Below, piece after piece: positions 1-13,960 of a stretch of DNA of 64,000 bases (position 1 is the stretch's first letter; the number at the start of each line of letters is the position of its first letter). The notes under the pieces were generated by a model, which did no database searches, was not told where the DNA came from, and saw nothing but the letters and a program-made list of their open reading frames with translations. The DNA is from Leptobrachium leishanense. Lineage: Eukaryota > Chordata > Amphibia > Anura > Megophryidae. Position numbers and translations under genes: made by a program. Location of the stretch: the NCBI GenBank assembly GCA_009667805.1, contig CM019068.1:9922182-9986181 (forward strand), read 5' to 3'.

Positions 1-1035
1 AGGGTCTTGGCCACCGTGCTGCAGCTCAGTTTCAGGGTCTCGGTCACCGTGCTGCAGCTCAGTTTCAGGGTCTTGGTCACCGTGCTGCAGCTCAGTTTCA
101 GGGTCTCGGTCATCGTGCTGCGGCTCAGTTTCAGGGTCTTGGCCACCGTGCTGCAGCTCAGTTCCAGGGTCTCGGTCACCGTGCTGCGGCTCAGTTTCAG
201 GGTCTTGGCCACCGTGCTGCAGCTCAGTTCCAGGGTCTTGGTCGCCGTGCTGCGGCTCAGTTTTAGGGTCTTGGTCACCGTGCTGCGGCTCAGTTCCAGG
301 GTCTTGGTCACCGTGCTGCAGCTCAGTTTCAGGGTCTTGGTCACCGTGCTGCAGCTCAGTTTCAGGGTCTTGGCCACCGTGCTGCAGCTCAGTTCCAGGG
401 TCTCGGTCACCGTGCTGCGGCTCAGTTCCAGGGTCTCGGTCACCGTGCTGCGGCTCAGTTTCAGGGTCTTGGCCACCGTGCTGCGGCTCAGTTTTAGGGT
501 CTTGGTCACCGTGCTGCGGCTCAGTTCCAGGGTCTTGGTCGCCGTGCTGCGGCTCAGTTTCAGGGTCTTGGTCACCGTGCTGCGGCTCAGTTTCAGGGTC
601 TCGGTCACCGTGCTGCGGCTCAGTTTCAGGGTCTTGGCCACCATGCTGCAGCTCAGTTTCAGGGTCTCGGTCACCGTGCTGCAGCTCAGTTTCAGGGTCT
701 TGGTCACCGTGCTGCAGCTCAGTTTCAGGGTCTTGGTCGCCGTGCTGCAGCTCAGTTTCAGGGTCTCGGTCACCGTGCTGCAGCTCAGTTTCAGGGTCTT
801 GGTCGCCGTGCTGCAGCTCAGTTCCAGGGTCTTGGTCACCAAGCTGCAGCTCAGTTCCAGGGTCTTGGTCGCCGTGCTGCGGCTCAGTTCCAGGGTCTTG
901 GTCACCAAGCTGCAGCTCAGTTCCAGGGTCTTGGTCGCCGTGCTGCGGCTCAGTTTCAGGGTCTTGATCACCGTGCTGCGGCTCAGTTTCGGGGTCTTGG
1001 CCACCGTGCTGCAGCTCAGTTTCGGGGTCTTGGCA
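1..1035. repeat. 33-bp minisatellite, about 31 copies, truncated by window start
   Basis: Tandem 33-bp units of the form 'agggtcttggccaccgtgct' followed by 'gcagctcagtttc'. Variation is confined to a few positions (tctcgg/tcttgg, gcagc/gcggc, tttc/ttcc, accgtg/gccgtg/accaag). Because 33 is a multiple of three, one frame stays open for 346 codons with an 11-residue period. The array runs into the window edge, so its full length is unknown. I see no sign that it is coding. Confidence 0.97.
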
Positions 1036-1045
1036 ATCTTCTTAT

Positions 1046-3775
1046 AGCCTCGGCCATCTTTATATAGAGCAACAATTAATAACCTACTTGCCCAAAACCA
1101 AAAAAGTGAACTGCTGGTACTCGGCGATTTTAATACTAAAATCCTAAAAACAATAAACACTGCTCGCTGTTTAAAACTTTGCAGCTAACTCAATTAATCT
1201 CCTCCCCCACTCGCATTAATATGAAAAGCCCTAACCATACCTTGTTGGACTGGATTCTCTCCTCATCTCCTGATAGAATACAGGAGGCAGGTGTTCTTGC
1301 TAATAGCTTTAGTGACCATTGTCTAGTGTACTGCGTGCGCAAAATTAAGGCCTTGAAATCTCCCCCAAAGGTAATAACCACCAGGTCTTTCAAAAAATTT
1401 ATTCTTGAATCCTTCCTAAGTGATCTCAAACAGCTCCCCTGGTACAGGCTAAACCTAATCCCAGACCTAGACTGTGCAGTTGAATACTTTCAGTCTGAGC
1501 TCCTGCAAGTCTGGAATTCCCATGCCCCGCTGCGTAAAGTGCGAGTAAAGGGGACTCATCTCCCCTGGGTTATAGCTGATCTTACACTAATGTACCAGCT
1601 TAGAGATTCACGGTGGTCAAATTTCAAGAGTACTGGTTCCATGAACGATCACTACGAATACCGAAAATGCCGGAATGAATGCACAAAACAAACAAAAATG
1701 GCCAAAGCCCATTACTTCAATGAAAATCTAAACAATAACATATCAAACCCTAGAAACTTTTGGAGAACCATAAGTAACATACAAGCACCCCCAGTCCACT
1801 CCCAGCCAGCTGCTGTCAAAGTAAACAACCAAACCCTGCAACACCCCCTAGATGTAGCAAATGCCTTTAATGATTATTTTGTTGGATGTGCCACCACTTT
1901 GATTGCCAAGCTAGGAAATGACATGCAATCAGAGAGGCCTCATGCAGGTCAGGCCCCCCCAACTGTGCAAAGTCCCTGTATCAGACAGGAATTCAGTTTT
2001 AGACCAGTGCCTGTCAGTGTCATTACTAAACTTCTCCGTAAGCAAAAAATGAAATACCAGTCTGGACCTGATCAAATACCAGCAATGCTGCTGAAAATCA
2101 GTGCACCTGCAATTGCAAATCCTGTTGCAACCCTAATAAATGAGTCACTGGTGACTGGATACATACCCAAGCTCTGGAAGACTGCGAGAGTGGTACCTAT
2201 CCATAAAAGTGGTGACATTACTTTGGTATCCAACTACAGTCCGATATCGTTGCTCCCTGTAATGTCAAAAGTCTTGGAAAAATGTGTCTACACACAATTA
2301 CGTGATTATTATCAATATTGGAACTACTTAACCCCGGATCAATCAGGCTTTCGTCCAAATCACTCAACTACAACCGCCCTTCTAAAAGTCTGCAATGATA
2401 TCCAGGCTGGGATGGAACAAGGAAACCTAACTGGAGCCATCTTCCTTGATTTTGCCAAGGCCTTTGACACGGTAGACCTTGGCATCTTGTTAGAAAAACT
2501 TAAAAACTCTGGCATTGGTGATCGCACGCTAACCTGGTTTCAATCATATGTATCCGACCGATCACAATATGTGTCAATTTCTGGCAGCTCCTCCCTCCCA
2601 CTCCCAGTCACTTGCGGTGTACCCCAAGGCTCAATACTAGGCCCCCTGCTGTTCACAATATTCATAAATGATCTGCCCAACGTCTGCAAAGCCTCAACTG
2701 TACATATGTACGCAGACGACACTGTGATCTATACCAGCAAACCAAATCTCCCGCAGCTGGAGGCCGTGCTGCAAGAACAATTCACAGAGGTAGAAAAGTG
2801 GATCAAAAACAACAAACTTTTTTTAAATACTGACAAAACTGTAACGATGCTCTTTGGAACAGCACCTAAACTACACAAATTGCAAAATCCCCATCTATGT
2901 GTTGGGACAAAATCAAATGGCACGCTGACCACAGTCACATCTCTCAAATATCTAGGTATGTGGTTGGACCCTAATCTATCCTTTGGCCCCCACATCGAAA
3001 AACTCTCAACTAAACTTTACCCCAAACTAGGTGCCCTGTACAGAAACAAATCCTGCCTGAGTCCCGCGGTAAGAAAGCAGATTGTACAGCAAATGCTTAT
3101 GCCGGCTATTGATTACGGAGATGTAGTGTATGCAGCCGCCCCGCAAACACACCTTCATAAACTTACTACATTGTATAACTCATTCTGCCGCTTTGCGCTA
3201 CAATGTAACTACATGACCCACCATTGTGACATGTTAAAAGAGCTAAACTGGCCGTCGCTGGAATCCAGACGCACCCTTCACCTTTCCAGCCTGGTGTTTA
3301 AGAGCATCTCTGGGAAGCTGCCACCCTACCTGAATAGACTGCTTCCCCAGCAGCTCCCTCATCCTATAACCTCCGATCCAGGACCAGCACCTTACTTGCT
3401 ATACCACAATACAAAAAGACAGTGGCTCGGTCCTCATTTTCCTACAGAGCACCACAATTATGGAATAACCTCCCAGACATCATCAAATCTTCCCCCAGTC
3501 TTAAGTCACTCAAAAGCTCCTTACTAACATACCTCAATACAGAATGCACCTGTAAACATGTAACCTAGTGACTATATTTCCTACATATTTTTTCTGTTAA
3601 TCTGTATATTTGTGTTTTTTTTTTTTTTTTTTAATATCTTGCATTGTATTACTTTGTATTTCTGTAACTGTAACACTTCAATGTTCTTGAACCCAGGACA
3701 TGCTTGAAAACGAGAGAAATCTCAATGTATCCTTCCTGGTAAAATCCTTTATAAATAAATAAATAAATAAATAAA
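1046..3775 (+). mobile_element. 5'-truncated non-LTR retrotransposon (CR1/L2-like LINE)
   Basis: The element begins inside the endonuclease domain directly after the 33-bp minisatellite, so its 5' part is missing. It carries endonuclease and reverse-transcriptase coding sequence, a short 3' UTR with a T-rich run near 3613-3632, and ends in an (AAAT)n tail at about 3750-3775. A simple-repeat tail and a 3' end with a 'cctggtaaaat' block fit CR1/L2/Rex1-type LINEs; the exact clade is my inference. Directly downstream lies the 3' part of an unrelated Tc1-like element. Confidence 0.9.
1063..3568 (+). pseudogene. LINE ORF2 pseudogene: endonuclease (partial) plus reverse transcriptase
   Basis: ORF2 of a non-LTR element supplies the endonuclease that nicks the target and the reverse transcriptase that primes from it. 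The endonuclease GDFN block is in one frame (about 1063-1185, GDFN near 1123). The main open frame (1179-3527) then continues with the SDH endonuclease motif ('SFSDHCLVY') and the full reverse transcriptase: 'SGPDQIP', 'FLDFAKAFDTVD' (catalytic Asp about residue 424 from 1179), 'GVPQGSILGPLLF', and the YADD box at 2709-2720 (residues 511-514). Near 3385-3410 the frame shifts again: the family's C-terminal 'APQLWNNLPD' block is read in the +1 frame and ends at the TAG 3566-3568. The 1179 codon is TTG, not a real start. Two frameshifts plus 5' truncation make it a dead copy, although the RT core is intact. Confidence 0.92.
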
Positions 3776-4199
3776 CAATTCCTTTTTTTTTTCAGATCCT
3801 CAGAGAGTTCTTTGCCATGAGATGCCATGTTAAACTTCCAGTGACCAGTATGAGAGTGAGAGCGATAACACCAAATTAAACACAGCTGCTCCCCATTCAC
3901 ACCTGAGACCTTGTAACACTAGCGAGTCACATGACACCGGGAGGGAAAATGCTAATTGGGCCCAATTTGTAGATTTTCACTTAGGGGTGCAGTCCCTTTT
4001 GTTGGCAGCGGTTTAGCCATTAATGGCTGTGTGTGTTGTGTTATTTTGAGGGACAGTAAATTTACACTGTTACACAAGCTGCATTCACTACTTTACATTG
4101 TAACAAAGTGTCATTTCTTCAGTGTCGTCACATGAAAAGATAGAATAAAATATTTACAAAAATGTGACGGGTGTAATCACTTCTGTCAGATACTGTATA
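3776..4199 (+). mobile_element. 3' terminal fragment of a different Tc1-like transposon
   Basis: From 'cagatcctcagagagttc' through 'gagtcacatgacaccgggag', 'gtttagccattaatggctgt' and 'caaagtgtcatttcttcagt' to 'cacttctgtcagatactgta', this closely matches the 3' UTR and terminal inverted repeat of a Tc1/mariner lineage I know from fish and frog genomes (recognised from memory, not searched). No transposase sequence remains. The left border abuts the LINE tail, so the LINE may have inserted into or recombined with it. Its terminal repeat recurs in tandem at 5811-6005. Confidence 0.8.
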
Positions 4200-4201
4200 T
4201 A

Positions 4202-5808
<1,607 letters not shown>

Positions 5809-5810
5809 TA

Positions 5811-5843
5811 TATGGGTGTATTCACTGCTGTCAGATACTGTGT

Positions 5844-5881
<38 letters not shown>

Positions 5882-6005
5882 GGGGTGTATTCACTTCTGT
5901 CAGATACTATATATATATATATTATATATATATATATATGGGTGTATTCACTTCTGTCAGATACTGTATATATAGGGGTGTATTCACTTCTGTCAGATAC
6001 TGTAT
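5811..6005. repeat. Tandem copies of a Tc1-like terminal repeat separated by (TA)n
   Basis: Four head-to-tail copies of 'gggtgtattcacttctgtca' followed by 'gatactgta' lie here, separated by TA microsatellite of variable length. A fifth, slightly different copy is at 4169-4199, left of Tc1 copy 1. The unit is the terminus of the fragment at 3776-4199, so a transposon end has become a small tandem array. Tc1 copy 1 landed within it. Confidence 0.88.
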
Positions 6006-6360
6006 ATTTAAATGTGTGTTTTTAGGAAATGTGCAGTGTGTAATAATATATAAATATACGCATATACTTACTATAAATATATGACAGATTTATGCTGTTG
6101 TGTCAGAAAAACTCTCCAGATTTCAAACAACAGAATTTAACATGTTCTATAAACCCAAACAACCTCCAAGTAAAGCAGGTTAAGATTAGGCATGTGGATG
6201 TAAGAGTCTCGTAATCTGGAAATAAATTCTGAGTCACAGCATATGATTTTTATAAAATGATTGGCGAGCGAGGCGAGCGATTACAGACCCGTTTATAATT
6301 GTACTGCTCGAAAAGAACAGATCACAAAATCCACAGCAAGTATTATTATTATTATTATTC
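6006..6360. other. Spacer with short ATT microsatellite
   Basis: AT-rich sequence with no recognisable gene or element. It ends in a (TTA)n run at about 6341-6358 that leads directly into the 55-bp array. Confidence 0.6.
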
Positions 6361-8672
6361 TTTATGAACCTCACACTAATGTGCAGTGTGTATCACAGAG
6401 CTCCACAGCAATAAAACTCACAGTAATGTGCAGAGTGTATGAGCGTATCACAGAGCTCCACAGCAATAAAACTCACAGTAATGTGCAGTGTGTATGAGCA
6501 TATAACAAAGCTCCACAGCAATAAAACTCACAGTAACGTGTAGTGTGTATGAGCGTATCACAGAGCTCCACAGCAATAAAACTGACAGTAACGTGCAGTG
6601 TGTATGAGCATATAACAAAGCTCCACAGCAATAAAACTCACAGTAACGTGCAATGTGTATGAGCGTATCACAGAGCTCCGCAGCAATAAAACTCACAGTA
6701 ACGTGCAGTGTGTATGAGCGTATCACAGAGCTCCACAGCAATAAAACTCACAGTAACGTTTAGTGTGTATGAGCGTATCACAGAGCTCCACAGCAATAAA
6801 ACTGACAGTAACGTGCAGTGTGTATGAGCGTATCACAGAGCTCCGCAGCAATAAAACTGACAGTAACGTGCAGTGTGTATGAGCATATCACAGAGCTCCA
6901 CAGCAATAAAACTCACAGTAATGTCTGGTGTGTATGAGTGTATCACAGAGCTCCACAGCAATAAAGCTCACAGTAATGTGCAGTGTGTATGAGTGTATCA
7001 CAGAGCTCCACAGCAATAAAACTCACAGTAATGTGCAGTGTGTGTATGAGGGTATCACAGAGCTCCACAGCAATGAACCTCACACTAATGTGCAGTGTGT
7101 ATCACAGAGCTCCACAGCAATAAAACTCACAGTAATGTGCGGTGCGTATGAGCATATCACAGACCTCCACAGCAATAAAGCTCACAGTAATGTGCAGTGT
7201 GTATGAGTGTATCACAGAGCTCCACAGCAATAAAACTCACAGTAATGTGCAGTGTGTGTATGAGGGTATCACAGAGCTCCACAGCAATGAACCTCACACT
7301 AATGTGCAGTGTGTATCACAGAGCTCCACAGCAATAAAACTCACAGTAATGTGCGGTGTGTATGAGCATATCACAGACCTCCACAGCAATAAAACTCACA
7401 GTAATGTGTTGTGTGTATGAGTGTATCAGAACTCCACAGCAATAAAACTCATAGTAATGTGCAATGTGTATTAGCGTATCACAGAGCTCCGCAGCAATAA
7501 AACTCACAGTAACTATGAGTGTGTATGAGCGTATCACAGAGCTCCACAGCAATAAAACTCACAGTAACGTGCAGTGTGTATGAGCGTATCACAGAGCTCC
7601 ACAGCAATTAAAATCACAGTAACTTGCAGTGTGTATGAGCGTGAGCTCCACAGCAATAAAACTCACAGTAACGTGCAGTGTGTATGAGCGTATCACAAAG
7701 CTCCACAGCAATAAAACTCACAGTAACGTGCAGTGTGTATGAGCAGATCAAAGAGCTCCACAGCAATAAAAATCTCACAGTAATGTGCAGTGTGTATCAC
7801 AGAGCTCCACAGCAATAAAACTCACAGTAATGTGCGGTGCGTATGAGCATATCACAGACCTCCACAGCAATAAAACTCACAGTAATGTGTAGTGTGTATG
7901 AGTGTATCAGAACTCCACAGCAATAAAACTCATAGTACTGTGCAATGTGTATGAGCATATCAAAGAGCTCCACAGCAATAAAAAACTCACAGTAATGTGC
8001 AGTGTGTATGAGGGTATCACAGAGCTCCACAGCAATAAAACTCACAGTAACGTGCAGTGTGTATGAGCGTATCACAGAGCTCCACAGCAATTAAAATCAC
8101 AGTAACTTGCAGTGTGTATGAGTGTGAGCTCCACAGCAATAAAACTCACAGTAACGTGCAGTGTGTATGAGCGTATCACAAAGCTCCACAGCAATAAAAC
8201 TCACAGTAACGTGCAGTGTGTATGAGCATATCAAAGAGCTCCACAGCAATAAAAATCTCACAGTAATGTGCAGTGTGTATGAGGGTATTACAGAGCTCCA
8301 CAGCAATAAAGCTAACAGTAATGTGCAGAGTGTATGAGCGTATCACAGAGCTGCACAGCAATAAAACTCACAGTAATGTGCAGTGTGTATGAGCGTATCA
8401 CAGAGCTCCACAGCAATAAAACCCACAGTAACGTGCAGTGTGTATGAGCATATCAAAGAGCTCCACAGCAATAAAAAAACTCACAGTAATGTGCAGTGTG
8501 TATGAGGGTATCACAGAGCTCCACAGCAATAAAGCTAACAGTAATGTGCAGTGTGTATGAGCGTATCACAGAGCTCCACAGCAATAAAACTCACAGTAAT
8601 GTGCAGTGTGTGTATGAGAGTATCACAGAGCTCCACAGCAATAAAACTCACAGTAATGTGCGCTGTGTAAGA
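6361..8672. repeat. 55-bp satellite array, about 42 copies
   Basis: Period 55 (successive 'cagag' anchors at 6396, 6451 and 6506). The unit contains 'ctccacagcaataaaactca', 'cagtaatgtgcagtgtgtat' and 'gagcgtatcacagag'. Shorter units lack the 'gagcgta' part, and other variants carry small A-tract insertions. Blocks of variants recur in the same order (for example 6928-7206 and 7142-7420), so amplification was partly in multi-unit blocks. Short open frames through it are chance. Confidence 0.96.
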
Positions 8673-9275
8673 GTGTATTTTCACTGTAGTAAATGTTTGT
8701 AAATCAGACGGTTACAGACTTGGCGCCTCTGTTTGCTCCATCTCATACAAACGTTTCTTGGAAGTGTTTGGAGCTTTGGTGAAAGGAAGCAGCAGCTTTA
8801 ATAATAATGTCCATATATGAGGTTTATTCAGACCTGCTGTAACCCTTCCACTGCCAAGCTCTGACTCAAGCACTGGAATTCAGGAGCAAATAAACACAGG
8901 TTTCAATGCCTGAAACGTGATCATTTGGCAACTAATGTAAAATAAAAGGCATTTAAGGAGCCCGACACGTAGGATTCGCAGGTTCAGAGGGAACGTGAAA
9001 GACACACAACGCAGCAGCCAGAATAATGGCCGGGTTTCCCCGTCCAAGTCACACTCCACACTAAGCCGCCACATATTGGTTGTGTGATAACGTCCCGGGG
9101 AAAAACCCCGACCGGCTCCCCGCATACTCTGAGTATCAACACAGGCACGGCTTCAAAATAGACTCCACCAGCGACTTTATTCAACATCAACGAGACTGAT
9201 CAAGAGGAGGAGGACGTTCCACGGCACCGGCTTTATAACGTACCAACATGTCCATAACTCGAGTGAATCCACGTC
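8673..9275. other. Non-repetitive spacer
   Basis: Mixed-composition sequence between two arrays. No open reading frame with a recognisable family, no splice-bounded exon and no transposon ends could be identified. Confidence 0.5.
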
Positions 9276-10680
9276 TGCTCACACACCGCCTGCTCACACC
9301 ACTTGCTCACATACGACCGCTCCCACCACCTGCTCACATCGTCGGCTCACACTGCCGTCTCACACCGCCTGATCAACCGCCAGCGACCTGCTCACATCAT
9401 CTGCTCCCAACGCCTGATCAACTGTCTGCTCACACCACCTGATCAACTGTCTGCTCACACCACCAGATCAACTGTCTGCTCACACCACCAGATCAACTGT
9501 CTGCTCACACCACCTGATCAACTGTCTGCTCACACCACCAGATCAACTGTCTGCTCACACCACCAGATCAACTGTCTGCTCACACCACCTGATCAACTGT
9601 CTGCTCACACCACCAGATCAACTGTCTGCTCACACCACCTGATCAACTGTCTGCTCACACCACCAGATCAACTGTCTGCTCACACCACCAGATCAACTGT
9701 CTGCTCACACCACCAGATCAACGGTCTGCTCACACCACCTGATCAACTTTCTGCTCACACCACCTGATCAACTGTCTGCTCACACCACCAGATCAACTGT
9801 CTGCTCACACCACCAGATCAACTGTCTGCTCACACCACCTGATCAACTTTCTGCTCACACCACCTGATCAACTGTCTGCTCACACCACCAGATCAACTGT
9901 CTGCTCACACCACCAGATCAACTGTCTGCTCACACCACCAAATCAACTGTCTGCTCACACCACCAGATCAACTGTCTGCTCACACCACCTGATTAACTGT
10001 CAGCTCACACCACCTGATCAACTGTCTGCTCACACCACCTGATTAACTGTCTGCTCACACCACCAGATCAACTGTCTGCTCACACCACCAGATCAACTGT
10101 CTGCTCACACCACCTGATCAACTGTCTGCTCACACCGTCTGATCAACTGTCTGCTCACACCACCTGATCAACTGTCTGCTCACACCACCTGATCAACTGT
10201 CTGCTCACACCACAAGATCAACTGTCTGCTCACACCATCTGATCAACTGTCTGCTCACACCACCAGATCAACTGTCTGCTCACACCACCTGATCAACTGT
10301 CTGCTCACACCATCTGGTCAACTGTCTGCTCACACCACCTGATCAACTGTCTGCTCACACCACCAGATCAACTGTCTGCTCACACCACCTGATCAACTGT
10401 TTGCTCATACCACCTGATCAACTGTCTGCTCACACCACCTGATCAACTGTCTGCTCACACCACCTGATCAACTGTCTGCTCACACCACCTGATCAACTGT
10501 CTGCTCACACCACCTGCTCACACAGTCTGCTCACACCGCCTGATCAACCACCTGCTCACACAGTCTGCTCAACCAACTGCTCACACCACGTGCAAACACC
10601 GCCTGCTTCCACTTGTTCAACCAATTCACTGCCAGCTCACGCCGTCCACTCACACCAACCTGCTCTCACCGTCTGCGGAA
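9276..10680. repeat. 25-bp minisatellite, about 45 regular copies (core 9410-10510)
   Basis: Core unit 'ctgctcacaccacctgatca' plus 'actgt', 25 bp. Two main variants (cctgatca / ccagatca) are interspersed. The 'tgatca' palindrome recurs in about half the units. At both edges (9276-9409 and 10511-10680) the units become degenerate and irregular, a typical older-edge, younger-centre pattern. Confidence 0.97.
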
Positions 10681-12299
10681 ACCCTCCGATGAAAAACATA
10701 TAAAATAAGTTACTGACTGCAATAAATTATTTTGCAGACTCAGCGTCTGTAAATATCGAAACAAACCCGCGCTTCGAAACCTCAGTATTTCTCTTGAAAA
10801 CAATGTTTCAATAAACAAATGCTCCGGATGATTCATCACACAGACCCATATATGGAATCAGACCAAGGTGGGGGGCAGTACCCGCAGACCCGGGGGCAGT
10901 ACCCGCAGACCTGGGGGCAGTACCCGCAGACCCGGGGGCAGTACCCGAAGACCCTGAGCCTGCAAACGATACAAAGGTGTGATCCACAGAAACAACCCGT
11001 CCCCGAAGGCTGTGACCTTTCCACATTACCCAACGCCGAGACGCTGTCTGCCGCATGAGCGCTCGTATTAATAGACACGTGAAACCATAGAACGCGCCCG
11101 CAACGCGCTCACCTTGCAGGGATGGCTCGTCTTGTTACTACACGGTGACGTCTCACACATCGAAGCTGCAGAGGGATGAGAGGAATTTAGCATCGGACGG
11201 ATGGGCTTTCATTCCTCCGCTTTGGGGTGAGGGAGGGATCCAGGCTGATTTTGTTATGGCAGCACCGTGGTATAAGAATATATATGTTAATGTACGCACA
11301 CAGGTCCAGTCACATGATATCATCATCAGGAAACATAAAACATAGATCCGCCAATAGAGAGGACAGGGTGCAGAGATCCAGCTTCAGAGGGTCTTTGGGT
11401 AGAAAATATGCAGAGAACGTGATACTACCTGTATGGGCTTTGGGTTCCAGACCAGGCTGGTACAGAGAGGGTTAATGCGACAGGGGGGCGGGTCTAGCCT
11501 TGTGGTTCGGCCACTAAGTGGAAGGTGTTCACAGTCTTACAGGGGAGCGGCTGCTTGCGGACACAGCACTTTCACATCTGTTGTTACCATCAAGATGTGG
11601 CTGTCAATCTCCTGCCCTTCACAAGATCCCCCCCTAGTGTTACCAGTCCACATGGTCTGCCGAGCACACGCCACCCGGCTATAAACTACGCATTTATAAG
11701 GGTTTATTTAAAGATCGCCGCGGCCGGACGCAGCAATAACAAACAGCTGCACACCCAGGCCCGGCCACGAAATGCGCCACGTTAGGCCTCACGCACACTG
11801 GGACCCTGCGTGTTTCAGAAACCCCTTCGCTTACAGCAGAGGACGCCGACGACTTGCAGAGAGGAAACTAGAAAAGTGCGAGAGGCAACAAAAACGAGCT
11901 CAGTGTTACAATTAAATTCCAGAGAAATGTAACACTTAAAAAATGGCAAGAATCGTTAAAACGCGCTGAATTGCAACATAAACACAAAATACGCAAATCC
12001 AGCCTGAACGTGAAATCAATAACAAACACATAAAATGCTAAGAAGCCCAGAAAAGCCAACACCACGTCTCCACAATGCCGATACATGTCACAATGTCTGG
12101 GGAATGAGACCAGGAATCCTGGGGAGTTTCCCCGAATACTGCGCGTTTAATTCACAGGACTCTAAACTGTGAACGTTTCTCAAAAGAAGTCGTTTTGCTG
12201 CATATTGTAAATTCCTCTGCGCTCGGCTCATTGCTGCCGTGTGTTTTCTAAAGCTGTTTGTCATTTATTTTAGCATAATCCCCCATTCCATATTGTAAA
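10681..12299. other. Spacer, includes 21-bp repeat x4 at 10868-10955
   Basis: Mostly unique sequence. At 10868-10955 a 21-bp unit ('gggggcagtacccgcagacc' plus one base) is repeated about four times. The rest (a CpG-containing stretch near 11690-11830, AT-richer after 11900) shows no recognisable coding region or transposon. Confidence 0.55.
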
Positions 12300-13960
12300 G
12301 CACAGGTAACAATTAATAACTAATAAACTACTAGTAACATCTACTAATTACTCAAAACTAATAATAATAGCAACTAATAACAACAGTAATAATAACAAAC
12401 AACATAATAACAATAATAATACACAGTAATAATAACAAACAACATAATAACAATAATAATAAACAGTAATAATAACAAACAACATAATAACAATAATAAC
12501 TAATAAACTACTAGTAACATCTACTAATTACTCAAAACTAATAATAATAACAATAATAATAAACAGTAATAATAACAAACAACATAATAACAATAATAAT
12601 AAACAGTAATAATAACAAACAACATAATAACAATAATAATAAACAGTAATAATAACAAACAACATAATAACAATAATAATAAACAGTAATAATAACAAAC
12701 AACATAATAACAATAATAACTAATAAACTACTAGTAACATCTACTAATTACTCAAAACTAATAATAATAACAATAATAATAAACAGTAATAATAACAAAC
12801 AACATAATAACAATAATAATAAACAGTAATAATAACAAACAACATAATAACAATAATAATAAACAGTAAAAATAACAAACAACATAATAACAATAATAAT
12901 AAACAGTAATAATAACAAACAACATAATAACAATAATAACTAATACTAATAACATCTACTAATTACTCAAAACTAATAATAATAGCAACTAATAACAGTA
13001 ATAATAACAAACAACATTATAAAAATAATAATAAACAGTAAGTAATAAATAACAATAACAACAAATAATAGCAGCTAATAATAATAAACAGTAACTAATA
13101 ACAACTAACATAATAACAATAGTAATAAACAGTAAGTAATAATAAATAACAACTAATATAATAACTAATAATAATAGTAACAAATAAAATAACAACTAAT
13201 AATAATAGCAGCTAGTAATATCTATAAATAACTCTATAAAACTAATAATAAAAACTAATAATAACAACTACAACAATAGCAACTGATAATAAAACCAGTA
13301 ACTATAATTAATAAACAAATAATAATAATCTAGCAAAAATTTAATAATTTTAACAACTAGCAATAATAACTAAATAAAGTTTTTTGTCATTGTTTTAGCA
13401 TAATTCCCCAACTCATTTTGTAAAGCATCGCTAACCAACAATAATAATTCATAATAACTAATAACTACTAATATTATAACTACTACTAATAACAACAACA
13501 ACTAATAATAGTAACTAACAATACTAATAATAGCTAATCATTACAGTAATACTAATATATATTATAATAGCAGTAGTAATAATAATACTACTTATAATAA
13601 CTAACAATAAAATAGTAAGAACAAATAATAATCATTGCAGTATTACTAATAACTTATTATTACAGCAGTAGTAATATGACTACTAATAATAACTAATAAT
13701 AAAGCTAATATCAACTGCTAATAACTAAAAATAATAATAACAAACAATCATTACAGTAATAGTAATAACTAATTATAATAACAACTAGCCATTATAACTG
13801 ATAATAATAAATTAATAACTGCTAATAATGACTAATATAAACACCGGCTAATTATAACTAATACTAATAATGATATTAATAATAATTACAGTAGTAATAA
13901 CTTACTACTAGTAGTAATAATAATAATAATAACTAATTATAGCAATAGTAATTCACACAA
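12300..13960. repeat. AT-rich 40-bp array within (AAT/AAC)n-like low complexity
   Basis: Very A-rich strand composed of aat/aac/taa triplets. From about 12380 to 12945 a regular 40-bp unit ('aataataataaacagtaata' plus 'ataacaaacaacataataac') is visible, interrupted by a block containing 'ctagtaacatctactaatta'. The block at 12481-12700 recurs as 12701-12920, exactly 220 bp later with one mismatch seen near 12869. From 13000 to 13960 the pattern decays into irregular triplet-rich sequence. Confidence 0.93.

Noticed and set aside
7..1047. 346-codon open frame with 11-residue repeats
   Set aside because: It exists only because the minisatellite period (33) is divisible by three. There is no start context, splice site or non-repeat coding part, and neighbouring frames behave similarly.
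1190..2995. Minus-strand frames inside the LINE
   Set aside because: They are shadows of the reverse-transcriptase frame.
9410..10510. CRISPR-like regular direct repeats
   Set aside because: Units are contiguous with no unique spacers, and the context is vertebrate; it is a minisatellite.
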